In this document: positions 1 through 7,155 of the stretch, piece by piece | Layout: each line of letters opens with the position of its first letter | Numbering within the stretch: the stretch's first letter is position 1 | Assembly (NCBI GenBank): GCA_030740315.1 | Contig: JASLXN010000036.1 | Span: 1 to 10,736 of the forward strand | Source of the DNA: Dehalococcoidia bacterium | GTDB taxonomy: Bacteria > Chloroflexota > Dehalococcoidia > JACVQG01 > JAHKAY01 | Reading direction: 5' to 3' | Length of the DNA: 10,736 nt | Made by a program: the position numbers and the translations under genes | The notes under the pieces: generated by a model | What the model was told of the DNA's origin: nothing | Databases searched by the model: none | Seen by the model: the letters and a program-made list of their open reading frames with translations, nothing else

Positions 1-15
1 ATCGCATCCAATTAT

Positions 16-44
16 ATGCCACCGTGTCACTTATGGGTTATAAT
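16..44 (+). promoter_or_regulatory. Sigma-70-type promoter of rnc
   Basis: A perfect -10 box TATAAT lies at 39-44. A -35-like ATGCCA (4 of 6 matches to TTGACA) lies at 16-21, giving a 17-base spacer. The ATG of rnc is at 55, so a start site 6 to 8 bases after the -10 box would fall at about 50-52. That leaves a leader of only 3 to 5 bases. No Shine-Dalgarno sequence precedes the ATG, which agrees with leaderless translation. Confidence 0.65.
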
Positions 45-54
45 GCTGTGAGAC

Positions 55-768
55 ATGTCTGACTTTGACCGTATTCAAAGGGTACTGCGTTTCAACTTTC
101 GCAACCAAGCCCTGTTGGAAGAGGCCCTGCTCCACACCTCCTATGTCAATGAAAACACCGGGCACCCCGTCCCTCATAATGAACGGCTGGAGTTCCTGGG
201 AGATGCCTTTCTGGGATTTGTGGTGGCCAGGCGACTGCATGCGCTTACACCCAACCTATCCGAAGGGCAAATGACACAGGTGCGGGCAGCACTGGTGTGC
301 ATGGACACGCTGGCTCGCGTAGCACAGTCCTTGGGGCTGGGTGAATACCTGATACTGGGCAAGGGCGAGGAGAAGAGCGGCGGACGGCAGAGAGAATCCA
401 ATATGGGCCGGGTGGTTGAAGCTATCATCGGTGCCGCCGTTATGGATGGCGGCGTAACACGGGCCTCCGGCCTAGTGGAGCGCCTGCTGCGGCGGGAGTG
501 GCGTAAGCTGCTGCACAAAGGCCTGCCACCGGACTACAAGTCCCAGTTTCAGGCACGAGCCCAGGGCCAGGGTTCACCCCCGCCACGGTATCGTGTGGTG
601 GAGGTAACCGGCCCCGCTCACCACCGCCGCTTTACCGTGGAGGTGTGGGTGGGGGACAAGGTTTTTGGCAAGGGTGAAGGCATGCGCAAGAAGGACGCCG
701 AGGCCGACGCTGCTCGTCAAGGCATCTCCAAACTCCGCCGGAAATCAAAGTCAGCAAAACAGAATTGA
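55..768 (+). CDS. rnc: Ribonuclease III
   Basis: This 237-residue protein has the usual length and layout of bacterial RNase III, the endonuclease that cuts double-stranded RNA during rRNA and mRNA processing. The N-terminal RNase III domain carries the signature HNERLEFLGDA at 41-51, which supplies conserved Glu43, Glu46 and Asp50. The conserved Glu of the second helix is Glu70. A double-stranded-RNA-binding domain covers about 160-228, with the typical closing block KKDAEADAA at 212-220. The odd feature is the second metal site. Where the family has Asp-x-x-Glu before the ALIGA-like block, this protein has Arg119-x-x-Glu122, so the Asp equivalent to E. coli Asp114 is missing. The ATG at 55 fits the normal N-terminus and lies just behind a promoter without a ribosome-binding site. 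The gene is separated by 91 bases and a new promoter from the next one. The identity is secure; full catalytic competence is not certain. Confidence 0.96.
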   Translation: MSDFDRIQRVLRFNFRNQALLEEALLHTSYVNENTGHPVPHNERLEFLGDAFLGFVVARRLHALTPNLSEGQMTQVRAALVCMDTLARVAQSLGLGEYLILGKGEEKSGGRQRESNMGRVVEAIIGAAVMDGGVTRASGLVERLLRREWRKLLHKGLPPDYKSQFQARAQGQGSPPPRYRVVEVTGPAHHRRFTVEVWVGDKVFGKGEGMRKKDAEADAARQGISKLRRKSKSAKQN

Positions 769-796
769 CGACTCTATCACGTATACCCCTAGTTCA

Positions 797-826
797 TTGC
801 TCATATGCGGTGGCCGATGCTATAAT
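797..826 (+). promoter_or_regulatory. Promoter of the crotonase-carboxyltransferase-prs-secA operon
   Basis: A perfect TATAAT lies at 821-826. A weaker -35 element, TTGCTC at 797-802, stands 18 bases upstream. Transcription should start near 832-834, giving a leader of about 27 bases that contains the strong ribosome-binding site at 849-855. The site sits in the only sizeable gap between rnc and the next gene, where an operon promoter would be expected. Confidence 0.6.
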
Positions 827-848
827 CCCAGGGGGAAAAGCCGCTTAG

Positions 849-855
849 AAGGAGG
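849..855 (+). promoter_or_regulatory. Ribosome-binding site that fixes the crotonase start
   Basis: AAGGAGG, a full match to the Shine-Dalgarno consensus, lies 4 bases before the ATG at 860. The same frame stays open upstream to 665 inside rnc, but this site and the promoter at 797-826 show that translation begins at 860. Confidence 0.85.
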
Positions 856-859
856 AGAC

Positions 860-1663
860 ATGCCCTTTAGCACTATTCTGGTGTCACAGGACCAAGGAAT
901 AGCCACCATATCCCTGAATAGGCCAGAGAAGCTCAATGCGATGAACGAACTGATGACCGCCGAGTTGGTGGAGGTTGTGGACGAAATCGCAGGCGATGAC
1001 TCGGTTCGAGTGGTGGTGCTGACCGGAACGGGACGTGCCTTCTGCGCCGGTGCGGATATTGGACGGGGAGAGGGGAGGGAGTTGGTGCTGGACGAGAGCA
1101 ACCCGGAGAATATACGCCGCGGCCTGAACGCCAGCGCCCCGTTTTTCAGCTACAAGCTTCAGCAATTGGAGAAACCCACCATCGCCATGGTAAACGGCCC
1201 CGCAGTGGGCGCTGGCTTTGGCTGGGCGGAGGCCTGCGACATCCGTATCGGCTCCGAGAAGTCACGGTTCCGGGTTGCTTTCACTACTATTGGCCTCGTC
1301 CCCGGCACCGGGGATGCCTGGCTGTTGCCCCGTATTGTAGGCGTGGCCAAAGCGGCGGAGCTTCTTTACACCGGCGACTTTGTGGATGGGGAAGAGGCCT
1401 ACCGCATAGGGCTGCTTAACCGCTTCGTGCCCCATGAAAAGCTGGAGGAGGAGACCTATACTTTCGCCCGCAGGCTGGCGATGAACCCTCCCGTTTCCCT
1501 GCGCCTTAACAAGATTCTGCTATACCGCGGACTGAATACGAACTTTGCCACGGCCTTAGACATGGTGGCCGCTTATCAGGCCATAGCCATCAACACTCAG
1601 GATCACCAAGAGGGCCTGGCCGCCTTTAGGGAAAAGCGGCAGCCGCAGTTCACAGGGAGGTAG
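860..1663 (+). CDS. Crotonase-fold acyl-CoA hydratase/isomerase family protein
   Basis: This 267-residue protein belongs to the enoyl-CoA hydratase/isomerase (crotonase) superfamily, whose soluble members act on acyl-CoA thioesters in fatty-acid or related catabolism. The CoA-binding and first oxyanion-hole block FCAGADI is at 61-67. The second block, NGPAVGAGFGWAEACD, runs from 112 to 127, and the GLVPGTGDAWLLPR stretch from 145 to 158. The length is normal. The two glutamates that perform hydration in classical enoyl-CoA hydratase (rat Glu144 and Glu164) align with Gly121 and Phe141 here, so simple hydratase activity is doubtful. An unusual Asp152 lies close to where PaaG-type isomerases carry their catalytic Asp. 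An isomerase, a decarboxylase or another crotonase reaction is possible. It is the first gene of the operon, and its stop is only 6 bases before the carboxyltransferase ATG, which suggests work on the same acyl-CoA. Superfamily membership is sure; the reaction is not. Confidence 0.92.
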   Translation: MPFSTILVSQDQGIATISLNRPEKLNAMNELMTAELVEVVDEIAGDDSVRVVVLTGTGRAFCAGADIGRGEGRELVLDESNPENIRRGLNASAPFFSYKLQQLEKPTIAMVNGPAVGAGFGWAEACDIRIGSEKSRFRVAFTTIGLVPGTGDAWLLPRIVGVAKAAELLYTGDFVDGEEAYRIGLLNRFVPHEKLEEETYTFARRLAMNPPVSLRLNKILLYRGLNTNFATALDMVAAYQAIAINTQDHQEGLAAFREKRQPQFTGR

Positions 1664-1669
1664 CTGACA

Positions 1670-3235
1670 ATGGCTGATTCCAACCCTGAGCAGATGATGG
1701 CCAAGGTGGACTTAGTCAAGCGCCGCCGGGCCGAAATAGAGCATATGGGCGGGGAGGCCCGGGTGGAGGCCCAACACAAGGCGGGCCGTCTGACGGCCCG
1801 GGAGCGCCTGGAGTTCTTCTTTGACCCCGGCACCTTTGTGGAGATAGATGCCTTTGCCCGGTGTACAGGCCGGGACTTCGGCATGGACAAGGTGAACCCC
1901 GCTGCGGATGGAGTTATCACCGGCTACGGACAGGTAAGCGGCCGTACTGTGGCTGCCTTCGCCCAGGACTTCACCTGCATCGGCGGCACCATGGGCGAGA
2001 TGCACGGTAAGAAGATTGCCAAGATTACCGAGATGGCCGGAGATTGGGGGGTGCCGTGCATCGGCTTTCACGAGTCCGGAGGGGCGCGCCTTCAGGAGTT
2101 CCTGGCCGTGTCCCGCGAGTATGGCAACCTCTTTTACCTCAACTCCATATATTCCGGTGTCATCCCGCAGATATCCGCTATGTGTGGGGTGGTGGCCGGA
2201 GGCCAGACCTATTCTCCGGGGCTGACTGACTTTGTATTCATGACCCGCAATGGGGCGGCCTTCATAGCCGGGCCAGCCCTGGTACAGGCCATGGTCGGCG
2301 AGGAAATCAGTGTGGATGACCTGGGTGGGACCAAACTCCACAGCACTGTCAGCGGCGTGTGCCATGTGGTTGCAGAGGATGACAGGGACTGTATTGAAAA
2401 AATCAAGGACCTCCTGAGCTACCTGCCCTCCAACAACCGGGAGAAGCCGCCCCGAATCAAGAGCGACGACTCACCAGACAGGACAAATGAGAAGCTGTAC
2501 CAGATTGTGCCCACTTCTTCCACCACGCCGTATGACATGCACAAGGTCATATACGAGATTGTCGACGGGGGCCGGTTCTTTGAGATACACAAGGACTATG
2601 CCCGCAACATGGTGATAGGTCTGGCCCGCTTTGATGGGCAGTCAGTAGGGATAGTCGCTAACAACCCATCCGTTCAGGCCGGGACTATCACCACCAAAGC
2701 GGCTGAAAAGGCGGCCCGCTTCATCCGTTTCTGTGATGCCTTCAACATACCCATAGTGTATTTGGTGGCGACACCCGCATACCTGATAGGTTCGGAGATG
2801 GAACGAGAAGGCATGATATTCAGGGGTGCCACCCTGCTCTATGCCACCTCTGAAGCTACGGTGCCCCAGATTACCGTCAATATCGGCTTGGCATACGCCG
2901 GGGCTTTTATTGCCATGGGTTCCAAGTACCTGAAATCCGATGTGGTATATGCCTGGCCCACTGCTGAAATTGGCCTCGTGGCCGCCGAGGGTGTGGTGAA
3001 TGTAGTCTTTCGCAAGGAGATTGCCCAGGTGGAAGATCAGGCGGCTGAGCGTAAGAAGCGGGAAGAGGAATTCCGGAGCACCTTCATGGACATAATGTAC
3101 CCGGCTTCGTACCAGCATGTTGACGATATTATAGATCCCAAGGATACCCGTAGGCGCATTGTGCAGTCTCTAAAAGCGTTGGAAAAGAAGAAGGTAGAGC
3201 TACCCTGGAAAAAGCACGGAAATAGCCCCTTGTGA
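1670..3235 (+). CDS. Acyl-CoA carboxylase carboxyltransferase (beta) subunit
   Basis: This 521-residue protein is a biotin-dependent carboxyltransferase of the PccB/MmdA type. The family moves CO2 between carboxybiotin and an acyl-CoA such as propionyl- or acetyl-CoA. The N-terminal crotonase-like half carries GKLTARERL-like KAGRLTARERLE at 37-48, HESGGARLQE at 134-143 and SGVIPQIS at 162-169. The C-terminal half carries the conserved SEATVPQITV at 394-403, AYAGAFIAM at 408-416 and YAWPTAEIG at 427-435, and ends in the family-typical KHGNSPL. The position equivalent to Asp422 of Streptomyces PccB is Ile414; Ile there is found in enzymes with broader acyl-CoA use. The usual PGFLPGxxQE block is replaced by a divergent PAYLIGSEMERE at 369-380. 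A GGGAGG ribosome-binding site (1655-1660) ends at the crotonase stop codon. No biotin carboxylase or biotin carrier gene is in the window, so partners must be encoded elsewhere, or the enzyme works as part of a decarboxylase. Confidence 0.93.
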   Translation: MADSNPEQMMAKVDLVKRRRAEIEHMGGEARVEAQHKAGRLTARERLEFFFDPGTFVEIDAFARCTGRDFGMDKVNPAADGVITGYGQVSGRTVAAFAQDFTCIGGTMGEMHGKKIAKITEMAGDWGVPCIGFHESGGARLQEFLAVSREYGNLFYLNSIYSGVIPQISAMCGVVAGGQTYSPGLTDFVFMTRNGAAFIAGPALVQAMVGEEISVDDLGGTKLHSTVSGVCHVVAEDDRDCIEKIKDLLSYLPSNNREKPPRIKSDDSPDRTNEKLYQIVPTSSTTPYDMHKVIYEIVDGGRFFEIHKDYARNMVIGLARFDGQSVGIVANNPSVQAGTITTKAAEKAARFIRFCDAFNIPIVYLVATPAYLIGSEMEREGMIFRGATLLYATSEATVPQITVNIGLAYAGAFIAMGSKYLKSDVVYAWPTAEIGLVAAEGVVNVVFRKEIAQVEDQAAERKKREEEFRSTFMDIMYPASYQHVDDIIDPKDTRRRIVQSLKALEKKKVELPWKKHGNSPL

Positions 3236-3252
3236 TGAAAGCGACCGCATCC

Positions 3253-3257
3253 GGAGG
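3253..3257 (+). promoter_or_regulatory. Ribosome-binding site that fixes the TTG start of prs
   Basis: GGAGG stands 9 bases before the TTG at 3267. The nearby ATG at 3271 is in another frame, and the encoded NDLRVFTGNAHPE is the family's normal N-terminus, so TTG is the start codon. Confidence 0.8.
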
Positions 3258-3266
3258 TTTCCGCCA

Positions 3267-4247
3267 TTGAATGACCTCAGAGTGTTTACGGGCAACGCCC
3301 ACCCAGAATTGGCTCATGCCGTGTGCCAGCACCTGGGCATTCCCCTGGGACTGATGGAGGTGTTCCAGTTTTCCAACGAGAACATATTCGTTCGCATCCT
3401 GGAGAATGTTCGCTCCGGTGATATATTTATCGTCCAGCCCATATGTTCGCCGGTAAACCAGAACCTGGTGGAACTCCTGATAATACTGGACGCCTTCCGC
3501 CGGGCATCGGCGGATCGCATCACGGCAGTGGTGCCCTACTTTAGCTACGGACGTACAGACAAGAAGGACCAGCCCCGGGTTCCCATCACCGCCCGGCTGG
3601 TGGCAGATCTTATTACGGTAGCCGGGGCACATCGTGTGCTGACTATGGACCTCCACGCAGGCCAAATACAGGGTTTTTTCAACATACCGGTGGATGAACT
3701 GACCGCCATGTATGCCATTAGCGGCTACTTCCGGCGCAAACGACTCTCCGATGTGGTAGTGGTTGCTACTGATGTAGGTATATCTAAAAAGGCTCGGGAC
3801 TTTGCCACTCTGATGGAGGCACCACTAGCCATCATGGAAAAACGCCGGGACGCTACCACCGCAGGGGTCGAGGCCTTCAACCTCATCGGCGATGTCAAGG
3901 ACAAACAGGCTATCACATTTGATGATGAAGTTGATACCGGCGCCTCTTTAGTGCAGGCGGCCGTGGCCCTGGAACGGGAGGGGGCCGACGGAATTTACTC
4001 CTGTTGTACCCATCCGGTTTTCTCGGGCCCCGCCCCCGGCAGAATCTCCGATAGCCCCATAAAAGAGCTAGTGGTTACCGATACCATCCCGGTCTCCCAT
4101 GAGAAGAAGGTAGACAAGCTAACAGTGCTGCCAATCGCCCCCCTGCTGGGCGAGGCCATATCACGTATCCATACCGGACGCTCTGTAGGGGAGCTGTTTC
4201 AGAGGACAAACAAAAATGGCAATGAAGTGGCTGGGAAGCCTACTTGA
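3267..4247 (+). CDS. prs: Ribose-phosphate pyrophosphokinase (PRPP synthase)
   Basis: This 326-residue enzyme makes PRPP from ribose 5-phosphate and ATP, feeding purine, pyrimidine, NAD, His and Trp synthesis in the cytoplasm. Visible family blocks are FTGNAHPELA at 7-16, PVNQNLVELLI near 62-72, PYFSYGRTDKKDQPR at 90-104, the MDLHAGQIQGFF block at 127-138 with the ATP-site His130, the flexible-loop KRR at 192-194, and the ribose-5-phosphate loop DDEVDTGAS at 219-227. The last differs mildly from the common DDxIDTAGT: Gly-Ala-Ser replaces Ala-Gly-Thr. Translation begins at TTG, which may keep expression modest. The last 15 or so residues, after the usual SVGELF end, form a polar tail created because the frame runs 32 bases into secA. 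There are 31 bases between the carboxyltransferase stop and this start and no promoter is visible, so it is probably co-transcribed. Confidence 0.95.
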   Translation: MNDLRVFTGNAHPELAHAVCQHLGIPLGLMEVFQFSNENIFVRILENVRSGDIFIVQPICSPVNQNLVELLIILDAFRRASADRITAVVPYFSYGRTDKKDQPRVPITARLVADLITVAGAHRVLTMDLHAGQIQGFFNIPVDELTAMYAISGYFRRKRLSDVVVVATDVGISKKARDFATLMEAPLAIMEKRRDATTAGVEAFNLIGDVKDKQAITFDDEVDTGASLVQAAVALEREGADGIYSCCTHPVFSGPAPGRISDSPIKELVVTDTIPVSHEKKVDKLTVLPIAPLLGEAISRIHTGRSVGELFQRTNKNGNEVAGKPT

Positions 4248-6738
4248 CTCCAACGAAAGGGAGCTGAAGCGGCTCCACCCTGTGATGGAGCGCATCAATG
4301 CTCTGGAGCAGGAAGTTGAGCGCCTCAGCGATGCGGAGCTAAGGGCTAGGACCGAAGAGTTCCGTCTTCGAATTGGCGACGGAGAGTCCTTGGACAACAT
4401 TCTAACCCAGGCCTTTGCCGTGGTGCGTGAGGCTGCCCAGCGCACTATAGGGCTGCGACTCTTTGATGTGCAGCTTTTGGGCGGCATGGTACTGCACCAG
4501 GGACAGATTGCTGAGATGAAGACCGGCGAAGGGAAGACCCTGATGGCTACCCTTCCCCTCTACCTCAATGCTCTGAGCAGCCAGGGAGCACACCTTGTCA
4601 CCGTGAACGATTACCTGGCCCGGCGTGACACACACTGGATGGGCCCGGTCTACCATTTCCTGGGGTTGAAGGCAGCGTGTATCTACCAGGATGCCAGCTT
4701 CGTATTTGATCCGGAACAGACCTCCCAGGATGACCGGTGGCCCCACCTGCACCCCGTCTCCCGCGGAGAAGCTTATCAGGCCGATATCACCTATGGCACC
4801 AACTATGAGTTTGGATTTGACTATCTAAGGGACAACATGGCCCTGGAGCTGTCCCAAATTGGGCAGCGCCCCCTCAACTACGCCATAGTGGATGAGGTGG
4901 ACTATGTGTTGATAGATGAGGCCCGGACCCCGCTCATCATCAGCGGCCCTGCTCAGGAGTCTACCGACAGGTACGCTTCCTTCGCTCGCTTGGTAGCACG
5001 ACTTCAACCCGAAGAGGACTATGAGATTGACGAGAAATACCGGGCGGTAAACCTCACGGAGGAAGGGCTGACCCGTGCGGAGAAGCTGCTGCGTGTTGAC
5101 GGCCTGCTCAAGGGGGCCAATTTGTATGACTCCACCAACTACTCCCTGCTCTTCTTTCTGGAGGCTGCCCTTAAAGCCCGGGCATTGTTCCGTAGAGACA
5201 GGGACTATGTGGTCAAAGACGGCCACGTAATCATCGTGGATGAGTTCACCGGCCGTCTTATGGCGGGGCGCCGCTACTCCGAGGGGCTTCATCAGGCCAT
5301 AGAGGCTAAGGAGGGGGTCAAGGTACAGCGGGAGACTGTTACCATGGCCTCTATTACCTATCAGAACTACTTTCGTATGTACCGCAAACTGGCTGGAATG
5401 ACCGGCACGGCGGTCACTGAGGCTGAGGAGTTCAATAAGATTTACAAGCTGGATGTGCTATCCATACCCACTCACAGGCCTATGGTCCGTCGGGATGATG
5501 TGGACAGGGTGTACCGCTCGGAGGAGGCCAAGTGCGGGGCTGTTGCCGCTGAAGTGGCTATGCTGCACAAGGAAGGTCGCCCAGTACTGGTGGGCACTGG
5601 CTCTATTGAGAGTAACGAGTTCCTGAGTGAGGTATTCAAGCGGCGCGGTATTCCCCATAATGTCCTGAACGCCAAACAACACGAGAAAGAAGCTTTAATA
5701 ATATCCCAGGCCGGCCAGCCCGGGGCAGTGACAGTGGCCACCAATATGGCTGGGCGAGGTGTGGATATCGTGCTTGGAGAAGGGGTGGCTGACATTGGTG
5801 GCCTGTTTGTGCTAGGCACCGAGCGTCACGAGGCCCGACGCATTGATAACCAACTCAGGGGCCGCTCAGGTAGGCAGGGGGATCCCGGTGTCTCCGCTTT
5901 TTTCATTTCTGTGGAGGACGACCTCATCCGCCGTTTTGGTGGTGGACGGTTGGGAAAGGTTATGGACTGGGCTGGGTTGGGGGATGACACCCCCTTGGAG
6001 TCCTCTATAGTGGGCAAGCTCTTTGAAAACGCTCAGATGAAGATGGAAGCCCATAACTTCGATATTCGCAAGCACCTCTTGGACTACGATGATGTTCTGA
6101 ACCGGCAGCGGGAAATTATCTACCAGGAGAGGCGCAAAGTGCTTGAAGGCACGGACCTCCGGGCAAACATCGGTGTCATGTTGCGAGAGGAGATAGACCG
6201 GCTGGTTGAAAGCTATCTGCCCGATGAATACGGGACCGGATGGGATACGGAAGGTTTTTTTGAGGAATTGGCTGCTATCTTCCCTCAGCGGCCACAATTG
6301 TCTCTGGATGGTGTTTCCCCTGCGGATGTAAAACAAAAGCTAACTGAGCATGCACGGAGGTTCTACGATGAACGGGTGGGAGAGGTTGGGGATGAGAGCA
6401 TGCGTGCTGTGGAGAGGGTGGTGGTGCTGAGCACCATAGATATGCTGTGGACCGAGCACCTTACCCGCATGGAGCAAATTCGCCACGGCATCGGCTTGAG
6501 GGCTGTGGCGCAGACAGACCCCCTGGTGGCCTATAAGAGGGAGGGGCACCAGATGTTCCAGAGCCTCCTATCAAGCATAAGGCACGATGTGGTGCGGACC
6601 GTCTTGCGGGTACGGATGGCCGAGCAGCATACCCGGCCCATGCCGCGCCAGGCGGTGCTTGCAGGACAGCAGGTGGGACGGAATGATCCCTGTCCCTGCG
6701 GCTCCGGCAAGAAATACAAGAGGTGCCACGGCAGGTAG
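4216..6738 (+). CDS. secA: Preprotein translocase ATPase SecA
   Basis: This 840-residue protein is the motor ATPase that drives unfolded preproteins through the SecYEG channel at the cytoplasmic membrane. Length and motifs are complete. Walker A TGEGKT is at 103-108, the Walker B-type DEVD at 226-229 is followed by IDEARTPLIISGPA, the helicase-like MAGRGVD is at 511-517 (Thr is more common than this Val), and QLRGRSGRQGD is at 546-556. The C-terminal zinc motif has Cys826, Cys828, Cys837 and His838 (CPCGSGKKYKRCHG). A short insert around residues 159-187, before the GTNYEFGFDYLRDNM block, looks lineage-specific. The start overlaps the end of prs by 32 bases, with AGAGGA at 4201-4206 as a probable ribosome-binding site; a second ATG at 4222 is also possible and would remove only two residues. 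The overlap suggests coupled translation. It is the last gene of the operon. Confidence 0.97.
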   Translation: MAMKWLGSLLDSNERELKRLHPVMERINALEQEVERLSDAELRARTEEFRLRIGDGESLDNILTQAFAVVREAAQRTIGLRLFDVQLLGGMVLHQGQIAEMKTGEGKTLMATLPLYLNALSSQGAHLVTVNDYLARRDTHWMGPVYHFLGLKAACIYQDASFVFDPEQTSQDDRWPHLHPVSRGEAYQADITYGTNYEFGFDYLRDNMALELSQIGQRPLNYAIVDEVDYVLIDEARTPLIISGPAQESTDRYASFARLVARLQPEEDYEIDEKYRAVNLTEEGLTRAEKLLRVDGLLKGANLYDSTNYSLLFFLEAALKARALFRRDRDYVVKDGHVIIVDEFTGRLMAGRRYSEGLHQAIEAKEGVKVQRETVTMASITYQNYFRMYRKLAGMTGTAVTEAEEFNKIYKLDVLSIPTHRPMVRRDDVDRVYRSEEAKCGAVAAEVAMLHKEGRPVLVGTGSIESNEFLSEVFKRRGIPHNVLNAKQHEKEALIISQAGQPGAVTVATNMAGRGVDIVLGEGVADIGGLFVLGTERHEARRIDNQLRGRSGRQGDPGVSAFFISVEDDLIRRFGGGRLGKVMDWAGLGDDTPLESSIVGKLFENAQMKMEAHNFDIRKHLLDYDDVLNRQREIIYQERRKVLEGTDLRANIGVMLREEIDRLVESYLPDEYGTGWDTEGFFEELAAIFPQRPQLSLDGVSPADVKQKLTEHARRFYDERVGEVGDESMRAVERVVVLSTIDMLWTEHLTRMEQIRHGIGLRAVAQTDPLVAYKREGHQMFQSLLSSIRHDVVRTVLRVRMAEQHTRPMPRQAVLAGQQVGRNDPCPCGSGKKYKRCHGR

Positions 6739-7155
6739 TTTCAACGTTGCTGGGCGGCCCATGATTCCCCACCCCTATCTAATAGGGTATCGACTCAAAG
6801 TGGTTTCCGCCTTGCGGGTCAGGTTAGTCACCCGGCCCGGACTCCTTCGGAGAGCCATCGATTTGACAGGCAGGCCGCTGCTTGGTCCGACGTAGGCCCA
6901 CGCAGGGGAAGGGTATGACACCTCTGGCGTGCGGTGCGCTTGGGGGCGTAGCCCCCCAGGCCCACTCGGGTGGGTGGGACAGACTGCCACCTTCTAATAG
7001 CTGTGCCATTCCCGAGTGTGTTGTGTCAAAAGAAACCGTTATCGATGCGCCATTAGCGTTGACGATCCCGTAAGGGTAGAATAAAGGGTTGAGGCATTGG
7101 TATGCGGAATGTGGAAATCGCCAGAGTATTCTAGGACACAGATGGCCGCCTTGAA
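6739..7155. other. Structured intergenic region between secA and the unknown gene pair
   Basis: These 417 bases carry no reading frame with a convincing start or protein-like composition. They are rich in short inverted repeats: CCCTAT/ATAGGG at 6773-6787, CGGGT/ACCCG at 6815-6834, CTCC/GGAG at 6842-6852, a strong hairpin at 6938-6961 and CCCAC/GTGGG at 6961-6974. None is followed by a T-run, so I cannot call an intrinsic terminator. I looked for the conserved cores of RNase P RNA, tmRNA and SRP RNA and did not find them. The region may be the secA 3' end plus a leader, an unrecognised small RNA, or an intergenic repeat. Confidence 0.45.
6938..6961. repeat. Strong GC-rich hairpin
   Basis: GGGGGC at 6942-6947 pairs with GCCCCC at 6951-6956 around a GTA loop. 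With one bulged C (6957) the stem extends outward through T-A, T-G, C-G and G-C pairs to 6938/6961, about ten pairs in all. A second small hairpin, CCCAC-TCGG-GTGGG, follows at 6961-6974. No T-tract follows on either strand. Confidence 0.6.

Larger units (their letters stand above)
860..6738 (+). other. Probable four-gene operon: crotonase, carboxyltransferase, prs, secA
   Basis: The gaps are 6 bases, 31 bases and a 32-base overlap, all on one strand behind the promoter at 797-826, and I see no internal promoter or terminator. Prs and SecA are housekeeping proteins, and the two acyl-CoA enzymes look functionally paired. Co-transcription is inferred from spacing only. Confidence 0.6.

Noticed and set aside
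665..859. N-terminal extension of the crotonase frame back into rnc
   Set aside because: The frame is open, but a consensus ribosome-binding site and a promoter lie just before ATG 860, and the extra 65 residues overlap the end of rnc and match nothing in the family.
6773..6787. Intrinsic terminator of the secA operon (CCCTAT-CTA-ATAGGG)
   Set aside because: The stem is only six pairs and no T-tract follows, so I kept it as a hairpin within the intergenic region.
6797..7000. RNase P RNA, tmRNA, SRP RNA or a cobalamin/TPP riboswitch
   Set aside because: Fragments such as GGTCAGG-like and GGGGAAGGG looked suggestive, but the conserved cores of these RNAs are absent on both strands.
6587..7073. 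Two open plus-strand frames across the end of secA and the following gap
   Set aside because: The first is mostly a shadow of secA, the second is low-quality in composition (many Gly, Pro, Cys) and runs through the strong hairpin; neither has a ribosome-binding site.
7059..7082. Promoter candidate TTGACG ... TAGAAT before the unknown gene pair
   Set aside because: Both boxes look good, but the spacer is only 12 bases, too short for a sigma-70 promoter, and no better-placed -10 box was found.
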